Assembly: GCF_028610675.1 (NCBI RefSeq)
Contig: NZ_JAQQWS010000019.1
Coordinates: 1-50,335 of the forward strand
Reading direction: 5' to 3'
DNA from: Alkalihalobacillus pseudalcaliphilus
GTDB lineage: Bacteria; Bacillota; Bacilli; Bacillales; Bacillaceae_D
DNA length: 50,335 nt
Shown: piece by piece, positions 15,855-24,679 of the stretch
How the letters are laid out: every line of letters begins with the position of its first letter
Numbering within the stretch: the stretch's first letter is position 1
Notes under the pieces: model-generated
What the model was told of the DNA's origin: nothing
Seen by the model: only the letters and a program-made list of their open reading frames with translations
Databases searched by the model: none
Made by a program: the position numbers and the translations under genes

Positions 15855-15996
15855 GTCAACTTTTATACAAAAAGTTCGTGGCGGAGCAAGGTGCCTCTCC
15901 GCCACGAACAAATATAAAAGTAATGGTGACCCCTTAACCCTGGCGCTTCATACAACTCTATCACCATAGGAGTCGGCACAACCCATTACACGAGCA
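15855..15996 (-). repeat. Dispersed repeat R1, copy C (reverse, with 13-bp perfect hairpin)
   Basis: As the reverse complement, it matches copy B 13780-13860 (CATACAACTCTATCACCATA, GGAGTCGGCACAACCC). Its hairpin is perfect: GTTCGTGGCGGAG (15874-15886) with CTCCGCCACGAAC (15897-15909). It fills the gap between two convergent operons and may act as their terminator, although no T-run follows. Confidence 0.75.
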
Positions 15997-16010
15997 ATCT
16001 ATGAAACGCC

Positions 16011-16973
16011 CTAACCTCTTAGCTTCCCAAAGCGATGTTCACAATAATATCGAAATACCTCTTCTGTTGTCTTCTCAGGTGTATAATCAAATTCGGCGAT
16101 TAATTTTCGATTACTCAGGACCGGCCGATATTGCAAAAATCTGACCTGCTCCTCACCATACTGAGTAAGACCCGCCCGCTTTAACACAAATAAAGCCTTT
16201 TTGATTAGCTGTTCTGGAAAACGAATTACCTTTTTATTCAGTACCCTAGCAATATCATCAACCGTCATCGCCCCAGTCCCAGCCAAATTGAATACACCAA
16301 CCTCTTCACCAAAAACGGCTTTTTTCAAACAAGCGACAACATCTTGATCCCAAATGAATACAAAAGGACTATCTGAGCCACGAATGCCAATCATATATTT
16401 TTTCTCAAAAAGAGACGTAATTTGATTATTCACAGATTCCCCTAGAATGGTTCCAATTCGGAAAACGACCTGCTCTAATTCAGGATAATTGACTCGATAT
16501 TCAGCCATTAATTTCTCGACTATACGTTTATGATAGGAATACGAGAATTCATAGTTTCCACATATCGGTGTATCCTCTGTGATCCAGTCTGGATTATCGT
16601 GATGATAGCCATATGCAGCACCACTTGAGGTGACAATTATTCGTTTAACATGATGCTGGACAGCTAGCTCAAGTATGTTCCCCGTCCCTAATACATCAAC
16701 CGAATATTCAAACTCCCGGTTACTTTTTTTCCCTGGTGTGACAATGGTCGCCAAATGTACAATCGTATCAATTTTATAGGCTTCCAGAAGCTCTCCTACT
16801 TTTTTAGAACGAACATCTGCCTTTAAGTATGTGATTGCTTTTGGGAACCCTGCTGGTGGCTCCTCACGGATATCCGTTGCTATAATTGAGTGTTCTTCCA
16901 GACCAAGGCTCGCTAATGATTGAACGAGCTGACTTCCCAAATAACCACACGCACCTGTAATTAAAATATTCAT
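16011..16973 (-). CDS. NAD(P)-dependent epimerase/dehydratase (extended SDR)
   Basis: The protein has 320 residues. The Rossmann motif is MNILITGACGYLGSQL (TGxxGYLG), the catalytic site is TSSGAAYGYH plus the Y-x-x-x-K in SYSYHKRIVEKL, and structural motifs DIRE and IVHLATIV are present. It overlaps the transporter gene by 4 nt (ATGA), so it is the last gene of the GntR-controlled operon. It resembles nucleotide-sugar epimerases, but the neighbours (ThDP enzyme, organic-anion transporter) suggest action on a hydroxy- or keto-acid-related compound; this is inference. Confidence 0.8.
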   Translation of the reverse strand: MNILITGACGYLGSQLVQSLASLGLEEHSIIATDIREEPPAGFPKAITYLKADVRSKKVGELLEAYKIDTIVHLATIVTPGKKSNREFEYSVDVLGTGNILELAVQHHVKRIIVTSSGAAYGYHHDNPDWITEDTPICGNYEFSYSYHKRIVEKLMAEYRVNYPELEQVVFRIGTILGESVNNQITSLFEKKYMIGIRGSDSPFVFIWDQDVVACLKKAVFGEEVGVFNLAGTGAMTVDDIARVLNKKVIRFPEQLIKKALFVLKRAGLTQYGEEQVRFLQYRPVLSNRKLIAEFDYTPEKTTEEVFRYYCEHRFGKLRG

Positions 16974-17896
16974 GCTGTTATCCCACTCTCATCTATCTTT
17001 ATTTTCGGTGGTTTACGTGACCAGTAAGTGGCTATAATTAACCCAGAAATCACATGCCAAATCGACCACCAAGCCGCAACAATTGCCATACCACCTAACC
17101 CATCAAAAAAGTTAAATACTAAAATAAGTCCCAACCCAGAATTTTGAATACCCATTTCAATCGAAACAGCTCGTCGCTCCGGCTCGCCTAGTTTAGCTAA
17201 TTTCGCCATGCCATAACCAGATAAAATCGCGACCAAATTCATAATAAAAACAACCAATACAACCATTCCTACAAACTCGATAAAATATTGAAAGTTAGAA
17301 GCCAAAGCTCCTAGAACAAAAATGATAAAAAACCCAATTGAAAAACGCTTCATCCATACATTCGCCTTTTGAGCCCATTCTGAATAACGATGACGAATAT
17401 ACATACCTAATGCAAGCGGTATTCCAAGTAAGATAACGATCGTAAAGAAAATCTCCAACGGGCTAATAACAATCTCCCGTAACAAAGCACCTGTTTCGGG
17501 ATATAACGAACCCCACAACATAAGGTTTAAAGGTGTCATAACGATCGCCATGACCGTTGAAATTGACGACATACTTATCGAGAGCGGCGTATTACCCTTC
17601 GCTAAGTATGTAAGAAAATTCGATAAATTACCTCCAGGGCAAGCTGCTACAAGAAACATTCCTAATGCAATACTAGGTAACGGATTAATTATAATGACAA
17701 GCACATACGTTAAAGCAGGTAACATAAAAAATTGACCAAACAATCCGATTAAAACGGGCTTTGGCTGGCGAATTGCCTTCTTAAAATCACCAGCCTTCAA
17801 ATCTAGAGCGACACCAAACATAATAAAACCAATCAAAATATTCATAATCAACATCGTCGTTGAACTAAAATTTAGTTGTACCTCATCAATCCCCAT
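16970..17896 (-). CDS. BASS-family (bile acid:sodium symporter-like) transporter
   Basis: The protein has 308 residues with nine to ten membrane segments. Family motifs are GFIMFGVALDLKAGDF (residues about 22-37), LVAACPGGNLSNFLTYLAKG (the ACPGG-x-xSN sodium-site helix) and SIEMGIQNSGLGLIL (E-x-G-x-Q-N). BASS proteins import organic anions such as pyruvate, pantoate and keto-acids with sodium. It lies 2 bp after the ThDP enzyme stop and overlaps the SDR gene, so it probably imports the pathway substrate. The substrate cannot be read from the sequence. Confidence 0.85.
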   Translation of the reverse strand: MGIDEVQLNFSSTTMLIMNILIGFIMFGVALDLKAGDFKKAIRQPKPVLIGLFGQFFMLPALTYVLVIIINPLPSIALGMFLVAACPGGNLSNFLTYLAKGNTPLSISMSSISTVMAIVMTPLNLMLWGSLYPETGALLREIVISPLEIFFTIVILLGIPLALGMYIRHRYSEWAQKANVWMKRFSIGFFIIFVLGALASNFQYFIEFVGMVVLVVFIMNLVAILSGYGMAKLAKLGEPERRAVSIEMGIQNSGLGLILVFNFFDGLGGMAIVAAWWSIWHVISGLIIATYWSRKPPKIKIDESGITA

Positions 17897-17898
17897 GA

Positions 17899-19647
17899 CT
17901 ATTTTCCTTTCGGCTCATTATGCATCTCTTTAAAATAACGTAATCCAGGTGCCCACATATGCTTAACTGGGTCAACATCTACATGTATAACCGAGCACTT
18001 CCCTACAGATAACGAGCGATTAATGGCTGCCTCTAGCTGACTAGGATCATTCACATACTCCCCGTGAGCACCCATACTTTCTGCCAATTTATCAAATTGA
18101 ATTTCTCCTAAATCCGCATTTATTGTCTCATCAGAACTAAGTGATTTATTAATTAATGTCTTAATAGGTTTAAGAGCAAACTGCTGATTCATCTTGACCA
18201 TACCCCACTGCTTATCACACATGACTAAGAATATAATATGGAAGTTATTTCGAATGGCTGTTTCTATTTCCTGTGGATGGAATCCCATCGCCCCATCCCC
18301 AATAATACAACCTACTGGTTTTTCTGGATTGGCAGCAGCTACACCTAATGCTTGTCCAAGTCCTGCACCGAGCATGCCGAATTTATACGTGGAGAATACC
18401 GCACCAGGTTCAACAATATCATAGAAAAAATTCGTCCATATCGTTGTATTACCACCATCAATTACTAAAGGTGTTCCCTCTGGAAAAACCTTCTGCGAAA
18501 TAGCTGGCACATGGGCAGGGTTCATCGGCACAGCCTGATCTTGTAAGTGCTTATCTAACTTCTTTCTCTGCTTTGTCTTTTCGACCAAAAATTCCTGAAT
18601 CTGCCCCTGTCTTTCTTCCGTACTGAAAATCTCATTCTTTTCAGAAAGTTTTTCGAGCAGTTGTAATAAAAATGTCTTAGCATCGGCTTGAATGGCTAGA
18701 TCGACAGGCTTGTTTGCACCAATGATACTCGGGTCTAGATCAACCTGAATCACTTTTTGATCGTTACTCCAATTCGGTGCTTTCCCCCACCAGTCGGTTT
18801 CTCCTAAACGTGAACCAATGACAAGAACAACATCCGCCTTTTTACGAATTTGGTTATTTAAATCAATATAAATCATCGGAACCATCAGTTCATTTTTCTC
18901 AGAAAAAGCACCACGCGCCGCCCAGCTTGTTGTTACCATGGCTTGCAAAAAGTTGGCGACATTTTCAAGCTCTTTGTAGGCTCTAGCATGTATAACTCCA
19001 CTTCCAGCATGAATAACAGGGAACTTGGCATTCATTAATAAATCAGCTGCCTGCTCTAATTGACTTTGCCAAGCACCTGGCTGTTTAACGAGTCGATACT
19101 GATGTGGTTCTAAATAACTTACATCGGCTTTCACTTTTGAATTAATGATATTTTCTGGAATATCAATATGCACGACACCCGGACGACCTTCATAACATTT
19201 TCGCAATGCTCTTCTAAGCATTTCCGGAATACGGTCAAAAGAAGGAACCGCCTCGCTCCACTTAGCAATTTTTGAAATGACACCGGTTTGGTCAAAACAC
19301 TGATAGGTACCACCACGATCGGGATACATAATTCCCGTTCGCCTCGAGGAAGTAATAAGCAATACTCGATTGCCCTCCGCCTCTTCAACGACAAGACCCG
19401 GTAAAATATTGGCGACCCCTGGTCCATTACTAGCCATACATACACCTAACTTACCCGACATCCTTGCATACGCACCTGCCATATGGGCAGCACTCGTCTC
19501 ATGTCGCGGAGATATTAATTCAATACCATTCTCTTCTAAGCTTGAATAAAAACCAAAATACGTACCGTCAATAATCCCAAAAACCTTTTCTACCATTTCT
19601 TTACTTAACATCTTTGCGATCACCGCACCACCAGAAATCTCCGCCAT
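17899..19647 (-). CDS. ThDP-dependent decarboxylase/lyase (acetolactate synthase-like family)
   Basis: The protein has 582 residues with the three-domain order of the family. The catalytic glutamate is in SPRHETSAAHMAGAYA (E50). The centre holds VVLVIGSRLGE, and the C-terminal ThDP/Mg motif is GDGAMGF ... VMCDKQWGM. The usual Asn-Asn Mg ligand pair after GDG is replaced by Cys-Asp, seen only in some branches. ALS, benzoylformate decarboxylase, oxalyl-CoA decarboxylase and sulfopyruvate-type enzymes are all possible, but no partner regulatory subunit (IlvH) is nearby, so it is not housekeeping ALS. GGAGG 9 nt before ATG 19647 sets the start. First metabolic gene of the operon. Confidence 0.8.
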   Translation of the reverse strand: MAEISGGAVIAKMLSKEMVEKVFGIIDGTYFGFYSSLEENGIELISPRHETSAAHMAGAYARMSGKLGVCMASNGPGVANILPGLVVEEAEGNRVLLITSSRRTGIMYPDRGGTYQCFDQTGVISKIAKWSEAVPSFDRIPEMLRRALRKCYEGRPGVVHIDIPENIINSKVKADVSYLEPHQYRLVKQPGAWQSQLEQAADLLMNAKFPVIHAGSGVIHARAYKELENVANFLQAMVTTSWAARGAFSEKNELMVPMIYIDLNNQIRKKADVVLVIGSRLGETDWWGKAPNWSNDQKVIQVDLDPSIIGANKPVDLAIQADAKTFLLQLLEKLSEKNEIFSTEERQGQIQEFLVEKTKQRKKLDKHLQDQAVPMNPAHVPAISQKVFPEGTPLVIDGGNTTIWTNFFYDIVEPGAVFSTYKFGMLGAGLGQALGVAAANPEKPVGCIIGDGAMGFHPQEIETAIRNNFHIIFLVMCDKQWGMVKMNQQFALKPIKTLINKSLSSDETINADLGEIQFDKLAESMGAHGEYVNDPSQLEAAINRSLSVGKCSVIHVDVDPVKHMWAPGLRYFKEMHNEPKGK

Positions 19648-19679
19648 CTCAATTCCTCCATTCAATTGGTTATTCGATT

Positions 19680-19705
19680 AACTGGTCATAACGTACGGAC
19701 CAGTT
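19680..19705. promoter_or_regulatory. Putative GntR operator upstream of the ThDP-BASS-SDR operon
   Basis: AACTGGTC (19680-19687) and GACCAGTT (19698-19705) form a perfect inverted repeat around a 10-nt centre containing ACGTACG. The 22-bp core 19682-19703 matches the site at 20493-20514 in the shared TGGTCAT and ACCAG ends and several central bases. It lies between the regulator's stop and the operon's first gene, which is where a HutC-type repressor would bind. Confidence 0.7.
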
Positions 19706-19745
19706 AAAAAATTACCTCATTAATATTATCGAATATTATCGGCTT

Positions 19746-20465
19746 TTATATCTCTCTTTTCATTTTCATTCGAAACTCGTACATATCTGGGCGAAAGTGC
19801 CCACGGTAATACTCAATTGGTTTTCCTTCTTCATCTTTAATAACCCGCTCAACAACCAATAAGTGACTTCCAGCCGTAACACTTAAAAAGTTCGCATCAT
19901 CTTCTGAAGCACCTTGACACGTAATGGTTTGCTCAGCATCAGCAAAATTTAAAGCTAGATTTCTTTCTAATAAATCATAAATAACGGCATCTTCGAGGTT
20001 ATGTGAGGCAAGGAGTAAACCGATATGACGTTGGTAATAATGGCGCTCTATGGCAACAGGATCTGCGTTCGCCGTGCGGATTCTTTGAATGGTATAAATT
20101 CGACTCGTCTCTAGTGCTGTCGATATAGCAGGTTCAGCCTCAACCTCTTTGTGAAATAGCAACTCCGCACCCGGAACCATTCCCATCCTTTTTACGGTTT
20201 CGGTAAAACTATGAAGTGAATTCAGCCATTCCTGAACCTTTGGCTTTGCACAAATAAACGTGCCTTTACCATGGACCTTTTTTACGGTACCCTCATTAAC
20301 TAAACTACTAATGGCCTCCCTTACCGTCGTTCTACTTACAGTATATCTTTCCATCAATTCACGTTCACTCGGGATTTTCACCTTATGTTTACCTTCACTT
20401 ATTTCTCGCTTCAATAAATTTCTCAGTTGTAAATGTAAAGGAACATCATTCATTTGATCGATCAA
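19746..20465 (-). CDS. GntR/HutC-family transcriptional regulator with UTRA domain
   Basis: The protein has 239 residues. The N-terminal winged HTH is PLHLQLRNLLKREISEGKHK, IPSERELMERYTVSRTTVRE and AISSLVNEGTVKKVHGKGTF. The C-terminal UTRA effector domain runs from about residue 90 (AISTALETSRIYTIQRIRTA, ERHYYQRHIG, YYRGHFRPDMYEF). The start is a TTG at 20465: AAGGAGGG is spaced 8 nt from it and would be 20 nt from the next ATG (20453). It is encoded just upstream of, and in the same direction as, the ThDP operon and has operator-like repeats on both sides, so it probably controls itself and that operon, with the substrate as likely inducer. Confidence 0.85.
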   Translation of the reverse strand: MIDQMNDVPLHLQLRNLLKREISEGKHKVKIPSERELMERYTVSRTTVREAISSLVNEGTVKKVHGKGTFICAKPKVQEWLNSLHSFTETVKRMGMVPGAELLFHKEVEAEPAISTALETSRIYTIQRIRTANADPVAIERHYYQRHIGLLLASHNLEDAVIYDLLERNLALNFADAEQTITCQGASEDDANFLSVTAGSHLLVVERVIKDEEGKPIEYYRGHFRPDMYEFRMKMKREI

Positions 20466-20492
20466 TTACACATCCCTCCTTCTTTTGCTCAA

Positions 20493-20514
20493 GTGGTCAT
20501 GATGACCGTACCAG
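20493..20514. promoter_or_regulatory. Putative GntR auto-operator
   Basis: This site carries TGGTCAT at 20494-20500 and ACCAG at 20510-20514, the same ends and spacing as the core at 19682-19703. It also contains the internal palindrome GGTCATGATGACC. It sits directly upstream of the regulator's ribosome site, consistent with autoregulation. Confidence 0.65.
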
Positions 20515-20668
20515 CTTTATGTACTTAATTAAGATTATATTCCTTTTAAATCATACAAATCAATATAATAATTAGAAAATTCAGGATAAAATTCCGTTTT
20601 TTCTTTCCTGAAACCACTCCTACATAAATAACGATAAAAAAAGATCACCGTATATCCGATGACCTTGT

Positions 20669-20956
20669 TTAAACGTTTCTTCCATGTTGAATTTGCTCCT
20701 GCAATACCTTAATAAAGACATAATTTGCTTCTTCTCTCACCTCATCCATATGCTCAGGTAATAATCGTTCCCATATTTCAGACAAGGAATGCTCAATTAA
20801 GTCACCGTAGCTTGGTTTAGGGGTTTCACCATACCACTCCCCTAACAATCGCAAATATAAAAAAGTATCTTCTAAGGATGACATAAATAAATGGTCAGGG
20901 ATAAGTTGACTATTAAGCCAGACTCCCCCTCTCTCGACCGATTTTGAAGTTAGCAT
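20669..20956 (-). CDS. Hypothetical protein (95 aa)
   Basis: The protein has 95 residues, is soluble and mostly helical, and contains WLNSQLIPDHLFMSSLEDTF and RLLPEHMDEVREEANYVFIK. AGAGGTG is well placed for ATG 20956; the frame extends 12 codons further upstream without a ribosome site. It lies alone between the GntR regulon and the Spo0E/XRE pair. I do not recognise the family. The following 20957-21243 stretch holds no feature I can name. Confidence 0.55.
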   Translation of the reverse strand: MLTSKSVERGGVWLNSQLIPDHLFMSSLEDTFLYLRLLGEWYGETPKPSYGDLIEHSLSEIWERLLPEHMDEVREEANYVFIKVLQEQIQHGRNV

Positions 20957-21243
20957 GCTATTCACCTCTTCATATTTTGATAAGGTCACCAAAATTCCTC
21001 TAATAGAAACATTCTCTTTTGATGAACCCCATCCTACTCACCCCTTATATTATGATTGTAGTTTACCCAAAAATTTATCGTTTTTCAATAATTAATTTAC
21101 CTTTATTAACATTTACATATTGTTTCACAAAAGAAAATACTTATTATTACTTGTAAAGATTTGTTGGCACTGAAGCTAATCTAGTTTTTCTAGTGAAATG
21201 TAGATATCTCACCTACTATTAACACTTCATCCACTGACAGCTT

Positions 21244-21414
21244 TTAGTGCTCCTTTATATACTCATTCATAAAAAAGGTAATCAACTTGTCCAATTCCTC
21301 TGATTTTCGCAAAACATCTACATGACAGATTCCTTTTAATTGAGCGATTTCTAATAGCTCCTTTCTTACCTTCTCTAATTCAGTCTCCAACCATTCCTTT
21401 TGATTGACAGGCAA
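21244..21414 (-). CDS. Spo0E-like aspartyl-phosphate phosphatase (56 aa)
   Basis: Reading from a TTG at 21414, preceded at 9 nt by AAGGGGG, gives a 56-residue helical hairpin: LETELEKVRKELLEIAQLKG, a turn, then a second helix with the defining Spo0E signature S-x-E-L-D (SEELDKLI, S38-D42). Spo0E-family proteins dephosphorylate Spo0A~P and delay sporulation; the family is restricted to spore-forming Bacilli and relatives. Too short for default gene calling. It is divergent from an XRE regulator across about 240 bp of AT-rich DNA, which may link them in control. Confidence 0.8.
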   Translation of the reverse strand: MPVNQKEWLETELEKVRKELLEIAQLKGICHVDVLRKSEELDKLITFFMNEYIKEH

Positions 21415-21652
21415 TGTAATAAACCCCCTTAAAGATCTGGTATTTCATCTTTCCACATATCAAAAACTTCTTCCATTTAGATCTCATGCAAGCTACAAAA
21501 TATAATTATTTGTATTCAAGGACAATATTACCATTTTATCAACGTCTTTTAAAGGACAAATAATTATAATATAATAGTCCTCTTAAGTACCTCCCATATT
21601 CTTCTAACGTTCTCTACACTTGCTTTATAATCAATTGGAGGTTATTTAATCT

Positions 21653-21985
21653 ATGAGTCAATATCAAGCCGCACTAATCATTGGTGAAAAAATACGCTAC
21701 TATCGTACTATGAATGATTTAACCCAAGAGCAATTGGCTGAGATTGTGGACAGTACTGGATCGTATATCGGAAGGATTGAACGGGGTGAGCAAAACGTCA
21801 AGCTAGAAACTTTAGAAAAGATCGCTCACGCTTTGAAATTAGACTTATACATATTGTTTGACCAAGAACAACATTATTTAGAAAATTATCCTTGGGTAGA
21901 AAAAAGTTTGAAACTATTATTAAATCAAGATGAAAAGGATCAAAAGAAAGCATACCGTATCTTGAAAGAACTATTTACCGACTGA
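21653..21985 (+). CDS. XRE/Cro-C1-type HTH regulator
   Basis: The protein has 110 residues. The HTH_3 domain spans residues 9-65: GEKIRYYRTMNDLTQEQLAE, IVDSTGSYIGRIERGEQNVK, LETLEKIAHALKLDLY. A short helical tail (YPWVEKSLKLLLNQDEKDQK...) follows, probably for dimerisation. TTGGAGG is 9 nt before the ATG. The architecture resembles SinR-like/SlrR-like small regulators but lacks a clear SinI-binding segment. Its divergent neighbour is a Spo0E-like phosphatase, so a stationary-phase role is plausible (inference). Confidence 0.8.
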   Translation: MSQYQAALIIGEKIRYYRTMNDLTQEQLAEIVDSTGSYIGRIERGEQNVKLETLEKIAHALKLDLYILFDQEQHYLENYPWVEKSLKLLLNQDEKDQKKAYRILKELFTD

Positions 21986-22128
21986 AGGGGGTTAAATTCC
22001 CTCAGGAGATTACCATAATAGTTATGCATAGTGCTAGAAGTATATCGATTAACCTAATAACACTACCCTTTGATAAGAAGAAACTAGCAGGCATACATTC
22101 ATTGCACCCTCTTATCTAATAAAATAAT

Positions 22129-22164
22129 AGCCAAGATTTCCTTAGATAGGAGATCTCGGCTTTA
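22129..22164 (+). terminator. Probable terminator after the XRE gene
   Basis: AGCCAAGAT pairs with ATCTCGGCT (one mismatch), with an inner TCC/GGA, followed by a short T stretch. The rest of the gene-free 21986-22400 interval shows nothing else I can support. Confidence 0.5.
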
Positions 22165-22400
22165 ATTACGGTGAAATTGCTAGCGTATATTTGAACCTTT
22201 TTATTAGAACCCTAGATTAATAATTAACCTTATGTTCCAGTTACACGAATCCTTAGAAACCAACAAGTGTTTTAAAGATATATTTATGTTTTAAATATAG
22301 ATGCCTAACCTTAACAACTAAACAAATATTTTAAGAGGTACTTCTTTTTTACTTTTAAGAAGGTAAACACTCAAAATATATTCCCACCAAATTACCATGG

Positions 22401-23108
22401 TTATCCTACCGGTAACGGTTCTTTTTTAAAGCGATAACCTACACCCCAAACCGTTTCAATGCTGTCAAACTCCATCTCTTCACGAGATAATTTATCTCGA
22501 ATTTTTTTGATATGCACAGTTACAGTCGTATGATCACTAGCTGGTTCCATCCCCCAAATCCGCTCGTATAGATGCTCTTTTGTAAACACCTGCCCTGGAT
22601 GAAGAGCCAGAAACGCTAACAAGTCAAACTCTCTTGCCCTAAATTTAACCTCTATTCCATCTAATTCGATGATTCTAGCCGCGTGGTCGATGAATAAGCG
22701 TCCAATGATGGTTTGTTCTTTTATTGTTTCATTCAATGAAACAAGACGTGCATACCTAGTCAGGTGTGCTTTAATCTTAGCTACTAGTTGGTTAGGGTTA
22801 AACGGTTTAAAGATATAATCATCTGCCCCTAACCCTAGTCCCCGTATGAAGTCGATTTCATCTACTCGTGCCGTCACCATCAAAATGGGAACTTCCTTTA
22901 CCTCTCTAATTTTCTTGCATACTGAGAATCCGTCAATTCCAGGCAGCATCACATCTAAGATAATGAGATCAAATTCACTTGTGAGAGCTCTTTTTAACCC
23001 ATTATTCCCTGTACATTCAATTTCTACGTCAAAACCGTGAACCTCCAGATAATCTTTCTGCAACTCGGAAATACTTGGCTCATCTTCGATAATTAGTATT
23101 CGCTTCAT
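22401..23108 (-). CDS. OmpR-family response regulator
   Basis: The protein has about 235 residues. The receiver domain is MKRILIIEDEPSISELQKDY, with the phospho-acceptor Asp in LIILDVMLPGIDGFS, the T of MVTAR and the K of FIFKPF-type (IFKPFNPNQL). The C-terminal winged helix has REFDLLAFLALHPGQVFTKE and VHIKKIRDKL...VWGVGYRF. It overlaps the kinase gene by 29 nt, so the two are translationally coupled. With the MMPL gene upstream, it most likely regulates that transporter in response to an envelope stress or antimicrobial (inference). Confidence 0.9.
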   Translation of the reverse strand: MKRILIIEDEPSISELQKDYLEVHGFDVEIECTGNNGLKRALTSEFDLIILDVMLPGIDGFSVCKKIREVKEVPILMVTARVDEIDFIRGLGLGADDYIFKPFNPNQLVAKIKAHLTRYARLVSLNETIKEQTIIGRLFIDHAARIIELDGIEVKFRAREFDLLAFLALHPGQVFTKEHLYERIWGMEPASDHTTVTVHIKKIRDKLSREEMEFDSIETVWGVGYRFKKEPLPVG

Positions 23109-24591
23109 CATCTTCCCCATCACTCTCTACTATATTTGCTATTCGCAATGTCAGTGTAACGGTTGTACCTTCATTCACTTTACTGTTTATATCGACAGAC
23201 CCTTGATGTGCTTCAATAATTTGTTTTACAATAGCTAATCCAATACCGCTCCCCCCCTGCTTCAAACCCCTCGATCCTTCAGCACGATAAAAACGTTCAA
23301 ATACGTATGGTAAATCCTTTTGACTAATCCCTTGGCCATTATCGACCACAGAAATGACCATAATTTGTCCTCTTACACTTGCTGAGATTTTTATGACCTT
23401 CTCTTTATGTTGTATAAACTTCACACTATTTGCTATAAGATTAGAAAATACTTTGTAGAGTTGTGTTCGATCGGCTACAACATGCGATTTCGGATGAGCT
23501 TTAAAGTCAGTTAGAAATGTTACTTCTTCATATTCCATTCTCAACTCTTCAATAATGTCATTTAAGTAATCACAAATATTCACATGCTCAAATTCGAAAG
23601 GAATACTGTTTAAATCAAGCTTAGAAAATAACAGGAGTTCATCAATCAGTTTATCCATTTCAGAGGCTTTTGTATGAATTACTTGTATATACGTATCTAG
23701 TTTGTTTTTGTCTTGGGCAACACCATCTATAATTCCTTGCACATGCCCTTTAATAGATGTAATAGGCGTCTTTAAATCATGTGATATATTATTAATAAGC
23801 TCTTTACGATTCACTTCATATTTCTCTTGCAATGCTAGTGAATTTCTTAATTTGAGCCTCATTTCTTCAAAGGCATTAGCCAACTCACCAATTTCATCTT
23901 TTCTTATAATTTTGGTTTGTTGATTTAAATTCCCATTGGCGATTTCAGTTGCTGATCGATGCAATTTTTTTAATGGTTGAATTAAATGCTTTGAGATTAA
24001 ATAAATAATAACCGTATTGGTTAGTAAGTACGCAAAAATAAAACCTATCACAAGCAAAGGAATTACATGAGTCAAAAATGAATTCACTGGTTCCACATCA
24101 AGTATAAAAAAAAGTGAACCATTACTTCCATCATTAAAATAGAATTCAGTTCCTGTATATAGCCACGATTGGCTAGCTTCGCTTATCTGTCCTTGATGAT
24201 TAACATACGGTTGATGAGGTAATAATTGATGATCCGGTAATTGGGAAAGGATAGGTAATTCCGAAGAAGGTCCTGCTATAACTTCCCCATCCTTTTTTAC
24301 AATAATAGCTATTTGTCGATGCCCCAACAGTTTTTCATATCGATTTAAGAATGGTCCATCTAAAAGATGATCTGGTTCAGATTTAGCCACTTGTGTTAGT
24401 TCAGTTATAGCAGCTAATTCTTCATAAAAGAATGCTTCAATAGCTCCATCATCTACTTCATAAAAATCTTTCATCTCTTCAATATTCGTAAGAAACAAAT
24501 TAAAAAGAATATGCAAAAAGAGAACGAATAAACCAATTGGAATGACTGTCATTGAAATAAATGAGATGATTAATTTTACTCGAATGGACAT
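23080..24591 (-). CDS. Sensor histidine kinase (HAMP type)
   Basis: The protein has about 503 residues. TM1 is LIISFISMTVIPIGLFVLFL; the extracytoplasmic sensor is about residues 30-165; TM2 is VIPLLVIGFIFAYLLTNTVI. HAMP is followed by the H-box NNISHDLKTPITSIKGH and the ATPase motifs N (NLIANSVKFI), G1 (VVDNGQGIS), F (YVFERFYRAE) and G2 (GGSGIGLAIV). GGAGGGAG before ATG 24591 sets the start. It is the middle gene of MMPL-HK-RR on one strand. The sensed signal is unknown. Confidence 0.9.
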   Translation of the reverse strand: MSIRVKLIISFISMTVIPIGLFVLFLHILFNLFLTNIEEMKDFYEVDDGAIEAFFYEELAAITELTQVAKSEPDHLLDGPFLNRYEKLLGHRQIAIIVKKDGEVIAGPSSELPILSQLPDHQLLPHQPYVNHQGQISEASQSWLYTGTEFYFNDGSNGSLFFILDVEPVNSFLTHVIPLLVIGFIFAYLLTNTVIIYLISKHLIQPLKKLHRSATEIANGNLNQQTKIIRKDEIGELANAFEEMRLKLRNSLALQEKYEVNRKELINNISHDLKTPITSIKGHVQGIIDGVAQDKNKLDTYIQVIHTKASEMDKLIDELLLFSKLDLNSIPFEFEHVNICDYLNDIIEELRMEYEEVTFLTDFKAHPKSHVVADRTQLYKVFSNLIANSVKFIQHKEKVIKISASVRGQIMVISVVDNGQGISQKDLPYVFERFYRAEGSRGLKQGGSGIGLAIVKQIIEAHQGSVDINSKVNEGTTVTLTLRIANIVESDGEDDEANTNYRR

Positions 24592-24679
24592 GTTCGCTAC
24601 TCCCTCCACAAACCTACTTAACTATTATAATCATTACCTTTATCTAAAAAAACAGAATAATAATAATTTGAGTACTTTT

